64,000 nt of DNA from Brevibacterium spongiae (GCF_026168515.1 NZ_CP093443.1:806001-870000); one strand, 5' to 3'; numbered from the stretch's first letter, positions 16,863-32,026 are shown. A program made the numbers and translations. Notes: generated by a model from the letters alone, not told the origin.

Positions 16863-17008
16863 AAGCAGGATTCGGACCCCGCCGGACGGTCGCAGCATGG
16901 CAGCTGTCAGGGTGAGCCGCCTCGGCGCGAACAATTCACTTGGACTTGGGTGCGTTGTAGGTCACATTCTCAGATTCTGGTGGCATCATTCGAGGTAGGA
17001 GGGATGCC

Positions 17009-18409
17009 ATGACCAACTTTGAGTGGACATCTGAGGTTCCGCTCGGCGCGGAGACCACATTCGACTGGCATGCTCGGCCGGGGGCGCTGACCCGCCTCTC
17101 ACCGCACTGGGCGCAGGAGATCGTCGAGGAGAGCTATCCTCCGATCGCCCCGGGCTCGGTCGCTCAGGTCCGCACGAGTGTGCCCGGCACCTACGGACTC
17201 GTGCGGCGCCCCTTCAGCTCGGTGCACTCGGAAGGGCCGTCGCGGTTCTCCTTCGTCGACGAACTGAAGAAGGGGCCGCTGAGCCAGTGGAAGCACACTC
17301 ATGAGTTCACCTCGGTGGCGGGCGGAACGAAGATCGACGACCACGTCGAATTCTCCATGGCACCACAGGGCTTCGACGTCATCGATCGCGGACTCACCCG
17401 CTACCTCGAGGCCACCTTCGAAGCCCGACACCGGCGGATGCTCCAGGACATCGAGTTCCTCGAATCGACGAGGGCGCCGCTGCTCACCCGGAAGAAGGGC
17501 AGACACATCCTCATCGCCGGCGGCAGCGGTCTGATCGGGCGTCAGGTCGCCGCACTGTTCTCCACCGCGGGACATTTCGTCCGCCTCCTCGTGCGCGAGA
17601 CGCCGAAGTTTCCGTACGAGGTGCACTGGAATCCGGACTTGGGAATCCTCAACCCACGGGACCTCGCGTGGGCGGATGCGGTGGTCCACCTCGGCGGGCG
17701 ATCCATCGCCACCCGGTTCACCAAGCATGCGAAGGATGAGATCTGGTCCTCCCGCATCGACTCGACGAGGCTGCTCGTCGAAACGATGCGCGGTCTGCCC
17801 GAGGCCAAGCGGCCTGCGGTCTTCGTCTGTGCTTCGGCGGTCGGCTACTACGGGGCGAAGGCGGACGAACCGGTCGACGAATCGGGTCCGGCCGGTGACG
17901 GATTCCTCGCCGAGGTCTGTCAGAAGTGGGAAGAGACCGCGGCCGGAGTCGAAGAGGCCGGGATCCGGCACGTGTCGATCCGCACCGGGGTCGTGCTCAG
18001 CTCATTGGGCGGGCTGCTCAAATTGCAGGCGCCGCTGTTCCTCGCCGGTGCCGGCGGGCGGTTGGGCAGCGGGGAGCAGGCCCTGGCGTGGATCTCGCTC
18101 GACGATGTTGCGCGGACCTATGTGCACGCCGTCCTCTATGACTATGTGCGGGGTCCGGTCAATGCCGTCGCCCCCGAGCTCGTCTCGCAGGCGGAATTCG
18201 CCGAGGCGCTCGCCGCCCACCTGCGCAGACCTGCGTGGATCCCGACGCCTGGTTTCATCACCGAGCTCATGCTCGGCCGTGACGGGGCGAAGGAACTCGC
18301 CTTGGCCGATCAGAGAGTGGTGCCGGAGAAGCTGCAGGAAACCGGCTACCAGTTCGCCCACCCGACCCTGGCGGAATGCTTCGACGAGGAGCTCGGTCAC
18401 GGGGCGTGA
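17009..18409 (+). CDS. SRPBCC domain fused to TIGR01777-type epimerase
   Basis: This 466-residue protein has two parts. Residues 1-150 form an SRPBCC (polyketide cyclase-like) ligand-binding domain, beginning FEWTSEVPLGAETTFDWHAR. Residues about 163-466 form an NAD(P)-dependent extended SDR with the nucleotide motif GGSGLIGRQV (about 171-180), the sequence VCASAVGYYGAKADEPVDE and a C-terminal DUF1731-type end. This fusion is known in actinobacteria but its substrate is not established. The ATG at 17009 has AGGAGGG upstream. A second stand-alone TIGR01777 protein is encoded at 25144-26223. Confidence 0.85.
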   Translation: MTNFEWTSEVPLGAETTFDWHARPGALTRLSPHWAQEIVEESYPPIAPGSVAQVRTSVPGTYGLVRRPFSSVHSEGPSRFSFVDELKKGPLSQWKHTHEFTSVAGGTKIDDHVEFSMAPQGFDVIDRGLTRYLEATFEARHRRMLQDIEFLESTRAPLLTRKKGRHILIAGGSGLIGRQVAALFSTAGHFVRLLVRETPKFPYEVHWNPDLGILNPRDLAWADAVVHLGGRSIATRFTKHAKDEIWSSRIDSTRLLVETMRGLPEAKRPAVFVCASAVGYYGAKADEPVDESGPAGDGFLAEVCQKWEETAAGVEEAGIRHVSIRTGVVLSSLGGLLKLQAPLFLAGAGGRLGSGEQALAWISLDDVARTYVHAVLYDYVRGPVNAVAPELVSQAEFAEALAAHLRRPAWIPTPGFITELMLGRDGAKELALADQRVVPEKLQETGYQFAHPTLAECFDEELGHGA

Positions 18410-18441
18410 GGGTCTGCCCGGCAGAGTCTAGGAATGCAGAA

Positions 18442-18479
18442 GTCCCCTCCGTCCGGCACGTGAGCCGAGCGGAGGGGAC
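18442..18479. terminator. Bidirectional terminator
   Basis: GTCCCCTCCG (18442-18451) pairs perfectly with CGGAGGGGAC (18470-18479) between two convergent genes. It should serve both strands. Confidence 0.75.
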
Positions 18480-18518
18480 CGATGTTTCTGCAGATTCTGC
18501 AGTCTCTGCAGGGCAGGT

Positions 18519-19748
18519 TCAGAAGCGCTTTGACGCGATCTCCGCACCTTCGGTCAGCGACTGCAGCTTCGCGACGGCGATGTCCGGGTGGACACGTCCG
18601 CCCAGGCCGCAGTCGGTGGAAGCGACGACGTTCTCAGGGCCGACGAGCTTGGCGAAGCGACCGATGCGTTCGGCGACGAGTTCGGGATGCTCGACGACGT
18701 TCGTCGAGTGGGAGACGATGCCGGGGATGATGTACTTGCCCTCGGGCAGCTTCTTCTCTTCCCAGATCCGCCATTCGTGTTCGTGCCGGACGTTGGCGGC
18801 CTCGAACGTGATGCCTGCGGCGTTGATCGACAGCACCTGATCGACGATCTCGATGAACGGCAGGTCGGTGACGTGAGGTCCGTGCCACGAACCCCAGCAT
18901 GTGTGAACCCGCACCTGAGCCGGGTCGATGCCGCGCAGCGCATGGTTGAGCGCGTCGATGCGGACCTGGATGAACTTGCGGTAATCGTCGAACGACGGTT
19001 CCGGGTTGATCTGGTCGAAGTTCTCGGCCAGGGACGGATCGTCGATCTGGACGGTCAGCCCCGCCTCGGTGATGGCGAGGTATTCCTCACGCAGCACATC
19101 GGCCCACGCCCAGATGAACTCCTCGTCGGTCTTGTAGTACTCGTTGGCGATGCGGGAGGCCGAACCGGGGGAGAGGGCGTTGATGTAGCCGGCGCGCTCG
19201 TCGTAGCCTGCCGCTGCCAGACCTGCCTTGAGGTTTGCGATATCGCGGTTGACCTGGTCCTGACCGATGTAGCTGATCGGTCCCGTCGCCTTCGGGAACT
19301 GAGGCTGGGTCCCGGTGTCGGTGCCGGCGTTGGCATCGGTGTAGACATTGGGAAAGAGGTTGCGGTCGCGGCGATCGGAAAAGCTCGTGAGCACGACGTT
19401 GTCGGGAGTCGACCGATTCGCGGGCTCTTCGAACAGGTTGAGGTCATGGAGTTCGAGTCCGCCGGTGCGGGCGAACGAGTAGTGCCACCACGCCCCGTAG
19501 TCGAACTCGGCGGCCATGGCGTGTCCGTATTCGCCGTCGTTGGGCAGCGAGATGCCCAGGTCCTTCTGACGCTTGACGAGGTCGGTTACGCTGGCGGCGA
19601 GCAGTTCCTCGAACTGCTGTGCATCCGCATCGGAGACGGACTCTCCGGCAAGGCGGGCGGTGTTCTGCTGCTGCTTGACCTTGTTGGCCTCGATGAGTTC
19701 GGGGGTGCGGGGTAAGGATCCTGCGTGTGATGTGCGAATGGTCGCCAT
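18519..19748 (-). CDS. Cobalamin-independent methionine synthase C-terminal-type protein
   Basis: This 409-residue protein resembles the catalytic half of MetE (UROD/MetE-like barrel) without the N-terminal half, so it belongs to the 'methionine synthase II' group. Zinc-ligand candidates are His and Cys in VHTCWGSWHG and Cys in STDCGLGGRVHPDIA. The N-terminus IRTSHAGSLPRTPEL is the family's usual opening. Such short proteins are thought to transfer methyl groups from unknown donors and are not proven to make methionine. The ATG at 19748 has GAGGAG 6 nt upstream. The gene is monocistronic. Confidence 0.85.
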   Translation of the reverse strand: MATIRTSHAGSLPRTPELIEANKVKQQQNTARLAGESVSDADAQQFEELLAASVTDLVKRQKDLGISLPNDGEYGHAMAAEFDYGAWWHYSFARTGGLELHDLNLFEEPANRSTPDNVVLTSFSDRRDRNLFPNVYTDANAGTDTGTQPQFPKATGPISYIGQDQVNRDIANLKAGLAAAGYDERAGYINALSPGSASRIANEYYKTDEEFIWAWADVLREEYLAITEAGLTVQIDDPSLAENFDQINPEPSFDDYRKFIQVRIDALNHALRGIDPAQVRVHTCWGSWHGPHVTDLPFIEIVDQVLSINAAGITFEAANVRHEHEWRIWEEKKLPEGKYIIPGIVSHSTNVVEHPELVAERIGRFAKLVGPENVVASTDCGLGGRVHPDIAVAKLQSLTEGAEIASKRF

Positions 19749-20082
19749 AACTGACTCCTCTGGTCGATCGTGCGGTATGGCTGCGGCCGGTGCGCCGCAG
19801 CGATCCCTTTCAGGCAATCACATTCGCAGTGGTGCATGTGTGTCCGGCGTCATCTTGGGTCACGTGGGCGCGCGTCACGTGGACGCGGACGGGGCATGCT
19901 GCGCGGCCGGACGGGGGCGGGCTGCGGGGCCGGACGCAGCTGTACCCGTGTCAGCATTGCCACACGAGTGAACCGCTCAGGTTCCTAGAGTGGAATTATG
20001 AGCAATTCACCCGATGGTCAGAGCGCAATCGATCGACATTGCCCGGTCCGCACAGGGGGCAGTTGATGTTTAAGCTGGGAGT
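19749..20082. other. Intergenic region with two leaderless-type starts
   Basis: This 334-bp spacer separates the divergent MetE-like gene and the membrane protein at 20083. Apart from a 22-codon reading frame (19998-20066), no gene is seen. Near its right end two -10 boxes, TAGAGT (19986-19991) and TAAGCT (20071-20076), each lie 6 nt before an ATG. Confidence 0.5.
19998..20066 (+). CDS. Possible 22-residue leaderless reading frame
   Basis: ATG at 19998 is preceded at 6 nt by TAGAGT, the leaderless geometry, and the frame runs 22 codons (MSNSPDGQSAIDRHCPVRTG...) to TGA. The next gene starts 17 nt later and begins with a similar MSSGQSS. It could be a leader peptide, a translated regulatory frame, or a relic of a duplicated gene start. 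Coding is not supported by length or composition alone. Confidence 0.3.
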   Translation: MSNSPDGQSAIDRHCPVRTGGS

Positions 20083-20952
20083 ATGAGCAGCGGACAGAGC
20101 AGTCACAATCAGGGCAACTGGCCTGAGCCGAATCAGTCGTGGCAGTCGGGTGCAGGCGACTTTCAGCTCAACAGCGGACATCAGCCTCCCGGCGATCTGG
20201 ACGCCGCGCGGCGATATCAGGACTCTGCGGGATCGACTGGGCAGGCTTCGCGGCATCCTGGGTGGCTTGCCCGGTCGCTGTTCTGGGCGGCGCTCATCAT
20301 CGGAGCGCTCCCGGCGCTGGTGCTGGCCCCGATGGCCTACGCCGGAGGACCGGACGCCGTGGTCTTCTATTCCGCCGGGACACTGGTGGGAGGAGTTCTG
20401 CGACTCGTCCTCGGCACGATCGCCATACTGCTGGTGAAGAACACAACATGGGCGCGCAGAATCGTCGGCGCCGGGATCTACCTGATCGGCAGCCTCGCCT
20501 TGGTTGTCCTCACCCCATTGATATCGATGTTCATGGGCATGAGTGGAGCCGGGCCCGCCGATTCGATGCTGACCGTGGCGATCATCCAGGGGGTGTTGAG
20601 CACGATCTATCTGGCCGCTGTGTTCTGCGGATGGTGCATCGCCCGCAATCGCCGGTGGTGGATCCTCGTCATCGCCGTCGCGATCGCAGTGGTGCTCAAC
20701 ATCCTCAACACGTCTTTCGATCACGTGCTGGCAGCTCAGCGGGCGGGCGGAGTGACAGTTGCGGTGGCCGTTCAGGCTGTGTGGCTGGTCATCATGTTCG
20801 GTGTCCTCGGACTCTGCCATCTGCTCGGGCGAATCCGCGGAGGAACGGTCTCGCCGCCGAGTCAGCAGGCTCGCCCCAGCCAGCCCTCCACAAACCAGTG
20901 GCCTCCTGAATGGGACTCTCGACAGAATCCTCGCCAGAATCCTCATCACTAG
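20083..20952 (+). CDS. Membrane protein of unknown function (289 aa)
   Basis: I do not recognise this protein. A polar N-terminal tail of about 60 residues rich in Gln, Asn, Ser and Gly is followed by about six hydrophobic segments (around residues 63-87, 95-120, 122-150, 160-185, 188-210 and 222-245) and a Pro/Gln/Ser-rich C-terminal tail ending RQNPRQNPHH. It has no catalytic motif. The Gln/Pro-rich soluble ends resemble those of actinobacterial cell-envelope membrane proteins. The ATG at 20083 follows TAAGCT by 6 nt, so the transcript is probably leaderless. The next gene, also a membrane protein, begins 72 nt later. Confidence 0.6.
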   Translation: MSSGQSSHNQGNWPEPNQSWQSGAGDFQLNSGHQPPGDLDAARRYQDSAGSTGQASRHPGWLARSLFWAALIIGALPALVLAPMAYAGGPDAVVFYSAGTLVGGVLRLVLGTIAILLVKNTTWARRIVGAGIYLIGSLALVVLTPLISMFMGMSGAGPADSMLTVAIIQGVLSTIYLAAVFCGWCIARNRRWWILVIAVAIAVVLNILNTSFDHVLAAQRAGGVTVAVAVQAVWLVIMFGVLGLCHLLGRIRGGTVSPPSQQARPSQPSTNQWPPEWDSRQNPRQNPHH

Positions 20953-21024
20953 TTTCGACCGCGGACCACTCGATCCATACGAGAAAGCGGCACGAGAAGC
21001 CCACACACGGAAGCGAGTTGCCTG

Positions 21025-21588
21025 ATGCTGCCGTACATTGTCATCGGAGAAGCACTGTTCTGGGTCTTCCTGCTGGCCGGGGTGTGCGCCAGATACCTGT
21101 TGCGATGGCGCACGGCGTCGACGATTCTCCTCATTGCCACACCACTCATCGACATCGTCATCATCGTCTTGACGTATATCGATCTGTACCGGGGTGCTAC
21201 GTCGGATTTCAGCCACGGTCTGGCCGCGTTCTACGTCGGCTTCTCCGTCGTGTTCGGCCCGGAACTGATTGCTCGAGTCGACCGGCGTTTTGCGAAGCGG
21301 TATTCGGCTCAGGAGTCGGCGCCGGCTGTGCCTTCAAAGACCAGTCTGGCGTATTGGCTGCGGTGTCTGACCGCGTCCTCGATCACGATCGCCCTGTTGA
21401 TCGGCGGAATCGTGATCGCTGGCCTGGCAGACTCCTTCTGGCTGATCTACTGGATGATCGTGGCCGTCTTCACCACGGTGTCGTGGGCAGTGGTCGGGCC
21501 GGTCCGTGACCGTTGGCGCAGACGTCGGAACCCGAACCGCAACGGGGACCGAGCCGACGCCGATGCGCAGCGAACCTCCGAGCACTGA
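21025..21588 (+). CDS. Membrane protein of unknown function (187 aa)
   Basis: This 187-residue protein has about five hydrophobic segments. The first pair is close together near the N-terminus (PYIVIGEALFWVFLLAGVCA and TILLIATPLIDIVIIVLTYI), and the last pair precedes a strongly basic tail (RDRWRRRRNPNRNGDR). The middle contains FVG-like GFSVVFGPELIARVDRRFAK. It looks like a small conserved actinobacterial membrane protein, but I cannot name a family with confidence. It probably forms an operon with the preceding membrane protein, ended by the strong hairpin at 21611-21670. Confidence 0.6.
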   Translation: MLPYIVIGEALFWVFLLAGVCARYLLRWRTASTILLIATPLIDIVIIVLTYIDLYRGATSDFSHGLAAFYVGFSVVFGPELIARVDRRFAKRYSAQESAPAVPSKTSLAYWLRCLTASSITIALLIGGIVIAGLADSFWLIYWMIVAVFTTVSWAVVGPVRDRWRRRRNPNRNGDRADADAQRTSEH

Positions 21589-21610
21589 CCCGTTCACTGG
21601 GCACAGAAGA

Positions 21611-21670
21611 CAGACCCCTCAGCCTCGAACCGACCAGTTGCAGCTGGTCAGCTCGGTGCTGAGGGGTCTG
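21611..21670. terminator. Bidirectional terminator between the membrane protein gene and purL
   Basis: CAGACCCCTCAGC (21611-21623) pairs with its complement at 21658-21670, and an inner GACCAG/CTGGTC stem fills most of the loop. It sits between convergent genes. Confidence 0.8.
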
Positions 21671-21696
21671 TTCGATATATCGCAGACCGCCGTCGC

Positions 21697-24081
21697 TCAG
21701 ACGGCGGCCTCGGTCACCGCGGCAACGCTGCCGCCGAAGCGATCACGCAGCGTGCCCTCGTGGGCCTGACCGAGTTCGTCGAGGCCGATGGAGAAATGAT
21801 CGACGATGTCGAGGCTCGGCTCCGGATCGCCGGCATCGGTCATGCCGATACGCACGAACGGGAACCTGCGCGCGGTGCACATGTCCTTGAACCGGACCTC
21901 TTCCGAGCGCGGGACGGCGACGATCGCGCGTGCCGAGGACTCGGAGAACAGTGCGGTGAACACGTCGACGCCGTCACGCTCGCAGACTTCGTCGAGCCAG
22001 ATCCGGGCACCGGTGCCATACCGCAGCGACGACTCGACGAGCGCCTGCGAGAGTCCACCCTGCGACAGATCGTGCGCAGCATCGATCATTCCGTCGCGCG
22101 AGCAGTTGATGAGGATCTCGCCGAGCTCCTTCTCCGCTGCCGGCTTGTACTGCGGAGGAACCCCGCCGAGGTGGCCCGCCGTGACGTCGGCCCACGCCGA
22201 ACCGTCGAGCTCATCCTCGGTGGTGCCGAGCAGGTAGATGGTCTGGCCCGCTTCCTTCCAGCCGCTGGGGGTGGCGCGGGTGACGTCGTCGAAGACGCCG
22301 AGCACACCGACGACCGGGGTCGGGTGGATGGCCACTCCGCCGGTTTGGTTGTACAGAGACACATTGCCACCGGTGACCGGGATGCCCATATCCTGGCAGG
22401 CTCCGGCCAGGGCATCGACGGACTGCGCGAACTGCCACATGATCTCCGGATCCTCCGGGGAACCGAAGTTCAGGCAGTCGGTGACCGCACGCGGAATGGC
22501 ACCGGATGTGGAGACATTGCGGTAGGCCTCGGCCAGAGCCAGCTGGGCGCCGCGCGCTGGGTCGAGGAAGCTGTAGCGACCGTTGGCGTCGGTGGCGATC
22601 GCCACGCCGAGCCCAGTCTCCTCATCGACGCGGACGACTCCGGCATCGTCCGGGTAGGCCAGCGCAGTGTTGCCCTGGACGTACTTGTCGTACTGCGAGG
22701 TGATCCATGACTTCGAGGCGAGGTTCGGCGAACCCGCGAGCTCGAGCACGGTCGAGCGCAGCTCCTCATCGGACTCCGGCTTTGCCAGGCCCGCGGCCGC
22801 AACGGTGTTCGCAGCCACCTCGGCGGTCCATGACGGTTCGGTGAACGGACGGTTGTAGACGGGGCCGTCGTGAGCGACCGAGCGCGGCGGCACATCGACG
22901 ATGACATCGCCGTGCCATTCGATGACGAGACGGTCCGAGTCGGTGACCTCGCCGAGCACCGAGGTCTCGACCTCCCACTTGCCGACGATTTCGAGGAACT
23001 CCTCGAGGCGGTCGGGGCGGACGACAGCCATCATCCGCTCCTGCGACTCCGACATGAGGATCTCTTCGGGCGTCAGGGTCTCATCGCGCAGCAGCACGTC
23101 GTCGAGCGCGATGTGCATTCCGCCGTCACCGTTGGACGCCAGCTCCGAGGTGGCGCAGGAGATGCCCGCCGCGCCGAGGTCCTGAATGCCTTCGACGACA
23201 CCGGCGTGGAAGAGTTCGAGGCAGCATTCGATGAGCACCTTCTCGGCGAAGGGGTCACCGACCTGCACGGCCGGACGCTTCGAGGGCTTCGAATCGTCGA
23301 AGGACTCGGACGCGAGGATCGAGGCGCCGCCGATGCCGTCACCGCCGGTGCGCGCACCGAAGAGCACGACCTTGTTGCCCAGGCCCGAGGCGTTGGCCAG
23401 GCGGATATCCTCATGTCGCATGACACCCACGGCCAGGGCGTTGACCAGCGGGTTTCCCTGGTAGACGGAGTCGAAGACGGTTTCGCCGCCGATGTTCGGC
23501 AGCCCCAGGGAGTTGCCGTAGTTGCTGATGCCGGCGACCACGCCGTGGACGACGCGGGCGGTGTCAGGGTGGTCGATGGCTCCGAAGCGCAGCTGATCCA
23601 TCACAGCGACCGGGCGCGCACCCATGGAGATGATGTCGCGGACGATGCCGCCCACACCCGTGGCCGCACCCTGGTGGGGTTCGACATAGCTGGGGTGGTT
23701 GTGGGATTCGACCTTGAAGGTCACGGCCCAGCCGTCGCCGATGTCGACGACGCCGGCGTTCTCGCCGATGCCCACGAGCAGGTGCTTCTTCATGTCCTCG
23801 GTGACCTTGTCACCGAACTTCGACAGGTGGACCTTCGAGGACTTGTACGAGCAGTGCTCGGACCACATCACCGAGTACATGGCCAACTCCGCCGAGGTGG
23901 GGCGACGTCCGAGGATCGCCTTGATCTTCTCGTATTCGTCGGCTGTGAGACCGAGATCGGCGTAAGGCTGTTCGACGTCGGGGTTCGCCGCAGCGAACTC
24001 GACCGTCTCCTTGACCTTCTTCGAAGCGTTCTGCGGTGAATCGACCTGCGTGGAATCCGCAGGGCTGAGGTTTGACGTCAT
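21697..24081 (-). CDS. purL: Phosphoribosylformylglycinamidine synthase subunit PurL
   Basis: This 794-residue protein is the small-form PurL of Gram-positives, which works in a complex with PurS and PurQ to convert FGAR to FGAM using glutamine-derived ammonia and ATP. Typical sequences are [14 protein letters not shown] (around residue 70), [13 protein letters not shown] (about 123-135), [13 protein letters not shown] and [14 protein letters not shown]. The length fits the small form (about 740-800), not the 1300-residue enterobacterial form. purS and purQ are not adjacent but lie about 27 kb away on the same strand. The ATG at 24081 has GAGGAC before it. Confidence 0.96.
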   Translation of the reverse strand: MTSNLSPADSTQVDSPQNASKKVKETVEFAAANPDVEQPYADLGLTADEYEKIKAILGRRPTSAELAMYSVMWSEHCSYKSSKVHLSKFGDKVTEDMKKHLLVGIGENAGVVDIGDGWAVTFKVESHNHPSYVEPHQGAATGVGGIVRDIISMGARPVAVMDQLRFGAIDHPDTARVVHGVVAGISNYGNSLGLPNIGGETVFDSVYQGNPLVNALAVGVMRHEDIRLANASGLGNKVVLFGARTGGDGIGGASILASESFDDSKPSKRPAVQVGDPFAEKVLIECCLELFHAGVVEGIQDLGAAGISCATSELASNGDGGMHIALDDVLLRDETLTPEEILMSESQERMMAVVRPDRLEEFLEIVGKWEVETSVLGEVTDSDRLVIEWHGDVIVDVPPRSVAHDGPVYNRPFTEPSWTAEVAANTVAAAGLAKPESDEELRSTVLELAGSPNLASKSWITSQYDKYVQGNTALAYPDDAGVVRVDEETGLGVAIATDANGRYSFLDPARGAQLALAEAYRNVSTSGAIPRAVTDCLNFGSPEDPEIMWQFAQSVDALAGACQDMGIPVTGGNVSLYNQTGGVAIHPTPVVGVLGVFDDVTRATPSGWKEAGQTIYLLGTTEDELDGSAWADVTAGHLGGVPPQYKPAAEKELGEILINCSRDGMIDAAHDLSQGGLSQALVESSLRYGTGARIWLDEVCERDGVDVFTALFSESSARAIVAVPRSEEVRFKDMCTARRFPFVRIGMTDAGDPEPSLDIVDHFSIGLDELGQAHEGTLRDRFGGSVAAVTEAAV

Positions 24082-24218
24082 GTCCTCTTCGGGGCCCTTT
24101 CATACGACACGGCACTCACGGCCAATCTTAGCCGTGTCCCCGCATCGGCGACGAAGCGCGTCCACCGGTGGACCACCTCGGCGAGCTCCGCGCGGTGCGC
24201 CGCCTTAGAATGGGGGAT
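24082..24218. promoter_or_regulatory. Divergent promoter region purL/trhO
   Basis: On the minus strand TAAGAT (about 24125-24130) could be the purL -10 box, giving a leader of roughly 40 nt. On the plus strand TAGAAT (24206-24211) lies 7 nt before the trhO ATG, a leaderless geometry. No purine riboswitch fold was recognised. Confidence 0.45.
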
Positions 24219-25130
24219 ATGGCAACCCCGAAAATCGTCCTGTTCTACGTCTTCACCCCGCTGCCCGACCCCGAGGCGGTCAAGCTGTGGCAGCACACCC
24301 TGGCAGAGAGCCTCGGCCTCAAAGGCCGGGTCATCGTGTCGAAGGACGGCATCAACGCGACGATCGGCGGGGACATCTTCGACGTCAAGCAGTACGTGCG
24401 GGCGACGAAGTCCTATGCTCCGTTCAAGAAGGCCGACATCAAATGGTCTAACGGCGAAGGCGATGACTTCCCGCGATTGAGCGTGAAGGTGCGGGACGAG
24501 CTCGTCACCTTCGGCACTCCGGATGAGATCACGGTGACCGAGGACGGCGTCCAGGGCGGCGGACAGCACCTCAAGCCCGGAGCCCTGCACAAACTGCTCG
24601 ACGAGCGCGGCGACGATGTCGTCTTCTTCGACGGCCGCAATGCGATGGAGGCCCAGATCGGGAAATTCCGCGATGCCGTGGTCCCCGAGACTGACACCAC
24701 ACGCGACTTCATCGCCGAAATCGAATCCGGCAAATATGACGACCTCAAAGACAAGCCGGTCGTCACCTACTGCACCGGCGGGATCCGGTGCGAAGTCCTG
24801 TCCGTGCTCATGAAGAACCGCGGCTTCGAAGAGGTCTACCAGCTCGATGGCGGCATCGTCCGCTATGGCGAGACCTTCGGCAGCTCCGGCTATTGGGACG
24901 GCTCCCTCTATGTCTTCGACAAACGCATGCACGTCGAATTCGGTGACAACGTTGAATCGATCGGGCACTGCGTCTCCTGCGGAGAGAGCACCCCGGAGTT
25001 CGTCAACTGCGCAAACCTCGAGTGCCGCAAGCAGTACCTGAGGTGCGCCTCATGCACCGACAAAGGTCTGCAGCCCTACTGCACCGACTGCGTCGAACAG
25101 GGAATCCCCGCCGAGGCGTCCGCGGGCTGA
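24219..25130 (+). CDS. trhO: tRNA uridine-34 hydroxylase TrhO (rhodanese family)
   Basis: This 303-residue protein matches TrhO/YceA, which hydroxylates U34 of certain tRNAs on the way to 5-carboxymethoxyuridine or methoxyuridine. It has an N-terminal acylphosphatase-like domain (residues 1-95), a rhodanese domain (about 125-225) with the active-site loop YCTGGIRCE (Cys near residue 187), and a C-terminal Cys-rich zinc-like region ([32 protein letters not shown]). The ATG at 24219 is preceded by TAGAAT at 7 nt, so initiation is probably leaderless. It is divergent from purL. Confidence 0.93.
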   Translation: MATPKIVLFYVFTPLPDPEAVKLWQHTLAESLGLKGRVIVSKDGINATIGGDIFDVKQYVRATKSYAPFKKADIKWSNGEGDDFPRLSVKVRDELVTFGTPDEITVTEDGVQGGGQHLKPGALHKLLDERGDDVVFFDGRNAMEAQIGKFRDAVVPETDTTRDFIAEIESGKYDDLKDKPVVTYCTGGIRCEVLSVLMKNRGFEEVYQLDGGIVRYGETFGSSGYWDGSLYVFDKRMHVEFGDNVESIGHCVSCGESTPEFVNCANLECRKQYLRCASCTDKGLQPYCTDCVEQGIPAEASAG

Positions 25131-25143
25131 TCTTCACCGTCCC

Positions 25144-26223
25144 CTACCGGAGCAGGTGCTTCGCCGCCGCTGTGATGTCAGTCCAACGGAAGTCGAATCC
25201 GGCGGCCTCGAGCCGTTCGGGCAGAACCCACCGGCTCTTGAGCACCAGTTCCGACTCCTGCCGCAGAACGATCATCCCGATCTCCAGCAGCCACCGGGGC
25301 GCGGGGATCCCGAAGGGCATGCGCACCGCTGTGCGCAGTGCTTTCATCAAGGTGGCATTGTCCGTGACCTGCGGGTTCGAAACGTTGACCGGGCCGTCGA
25401 GGTCCTCATGAGTGTCGATGAAGCGGATGGCGCGGAGGACATCATCGATATGGACCCAGCTGAACCGCTGCCGCCCGTGAGTCGACGGGTGCCCGTGCCA
25501 CACTGTCGGACCTGACGCCTCCGGGCCGATCCCGCGATAGCGCCGGTGCGGGAACCAGCGTCCCTCGTGCTGGGGCCCGCCGGCACCGAACCTGGCCGCG
25601 GTGGCCAGCATGTTCAGGGCGGCTCCGTCACCGAGCACGATCGCCATCCTCAGCGCCACCCGTCTGGTGGCCGGCAGGCTGCCGGCGAAGAACTCCTTCT
25701 CCCAGGCTTTCGCGATATCGACGGAGAACCCTTCCCCGAGCTCCCCGTCCGTTTCGGTCTGGGGCCGGTCGATCGCATGGCGATAGATCGTTGCCGTGCT
25801 CGAGTTGATCCACAGTCGCGGCGGCGCCGAGGCGGCCCGCACCGCGTCATTGAGCGTGCGGGTGGTGGCGATGCGCGAATCCCAGATCTCCTGCCGGTTA
25901 GCATCGGTGTACCGGCAACCGACACTGCGACCCGCAAGGTTGATGAGCAGATCGCAGCCATCGACGAGCTCGGCGATCGCCTCAGGGGCATCCCATGTGA
26001 CGTCGGCACGGGCAGGGGAGCGGCCGATCGTTCGTGTCGTATATCCCCAGGACCTCAGCGCGTTGAGCACCTCTCCGCCGATGAAGCCGGAGGCCCCGGC
26101 CACCGCTGCAACCGGTGCGCGGGCTGCGGCATCCGCACCGTTGTCATAGCTCGTGGAGGCGGTGGGGGCGGCATCGGCTCCCCGGGCGTTCGCGGATGCC
26201 GTCTCATCAGGCTGAAAGCTCAT
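25144..26223 (-). CDS. NAD-dependent epimerase, TIGR01777/DUF1731 family
   Basis: This 359-residue extended SDR begins with an Ala-rich flexible tail (about 38 residues), then the nucleotide loop GASGFIGGEVL (about residues 43-53), LINLAGRSVGCRY, and a C-terminal DUF1731-type end (WVLPERLEAAGFDFRW). The usual SDR YxxxK catalytic pair is not evident; in the corresponding place it has STATIYRHA, as is common in this subfamily. Its activity is unknown. It is a paralogue of the C-terminal part of the protein at 17009-18409. The ATG at 26223 is preceded at 6 nt by TAGCGT, a leaderless arrangement. Confidence 0.82.
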   Translation of the reverse strand: MSFQPDETASANARGADAAPTASTSYDNGADAAARAPVAAVAGASGFIGGEVLNALRSWGYTTRTIGRSPARADVTWDAPEAIAELVDGCDLLINLAGRSVGCRYTDANRQEIWDSRIATTRTLNDAVRAASAPPRLWINSSTATIYRHAIDRPQTETDGELGEGFSVDIAKAWEKEFFAGSLPATRRVALRMAIVLGDGAALNMLATAARFGAGGPQHEGRWFPHRRYRGIGPEASGPTVWHGHPSTHGRQRFSWVHIDDVLRAIRFIDTHEDLDGPVNVSNPQVTDNATLMKALRTAVRMPFGIPAPRWLLEIGMIVLRQESELVLKSRWVLPERLEAAGFDFRWTDITAAAKHLLR

Positions 26224-26263
26224 AGAAGGACGCTAACAGCAAGCGAAGTCAGGCCGGTGGAAA

Positions 26264-26750
26264 CCGGGGTGGGTGGGTGTTTGTGTGGGGTGTGTGGTGG
26301 GTGTCACGTGGTGGAAGTCGGGTTTGGATTTGCGTGGTCGGGATTGCCTGGTCTAGAGTTATATCTCGTTGCCCCGCCGGAAACACGGTCTGAAAGACAT
26401 GGTTTCCACCGGGCCTGACCAGGACAAACAGGGTTTGTCAGTGTGGTTGGGTGTTCGGGTGGGTGACACACAATGAAACTGGCGCCCCCAGTGAACACGC
26501 CCAAAATGTGGGTTGTGGTGATGGGTGAGTGTTTGTGGTTTGAGAATCCAATAGCGTGTTTGTTTGAACAATAAGTGATGCCAGATAATTTTTTCTGGTA
26601 AGACAACCGACAGGTTCGAACACTCGGGTGGCAGCCCTCGCCGGCTGGTTGCCCGAATTGTGTGTTCGGGTCTGTTATTTATTTGGTCAACCTTCTTCAC
26701 CCCGTGAAGTGGGTTGACTGTCTTGCTGGGATTCATTCGTAACATAAATT
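26264..26750 (+). promoter_or_regulatory. rRNA operon A promoters and leader
   Basis: A likely promoter is TTGCGT (26330-26335), 18 nt, TAGAGT (26354-26359); a second candidate is TTGAAC (26564-26569), 16 nt, TAATTT (26586-26591). Between them lies GTTTGAGAATC (about 26539-26549), which recurs in the 16S-23S spacer and resembles the conserved antitermination/processing element of actinobacterial rRNA leaders. A hairpin, GTCAACC (26686-26692) with GGTTGAC (26712-26718) and inner CTTCAC/GTGAAG, precedes 16S. Confidence 0.6.
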
Positions 26751-31829
<5,079 letters not shown>

Positions 31830-32026
31830 AACTATTTGGTTGGGGTGGTGTGCGTGGAGTTTGTTTGTGGTCACACATATAAGAGAGTGTTGACAAGATT
31901 GTTTCACCCCTGACGGGGTGCGTGTTATGTAGCCTTTTGTTTGGTGTTCGCGTTCGCTGTGCGGTTCTTGGACCATTACCGCCCATAACCCCTCTTGTGG
32001 GGTGTGTGGTGGTGGTCTGTGTGGTT
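31830..32026 (+). other. 23S-5S spacer, copy A
   Basis: This 197-nt spacer has no gene. It is GT-rich with several short inverted repeats, including TTTCACCCCTGACGGGGTG near 31901-31920, likely processing structures. Confidence 0.7.

Noticed and set aside
19749-20082. Prophage or integration site
   Set aside because: No integrase, attachment repeats or phage genes occur anywhere in the window.
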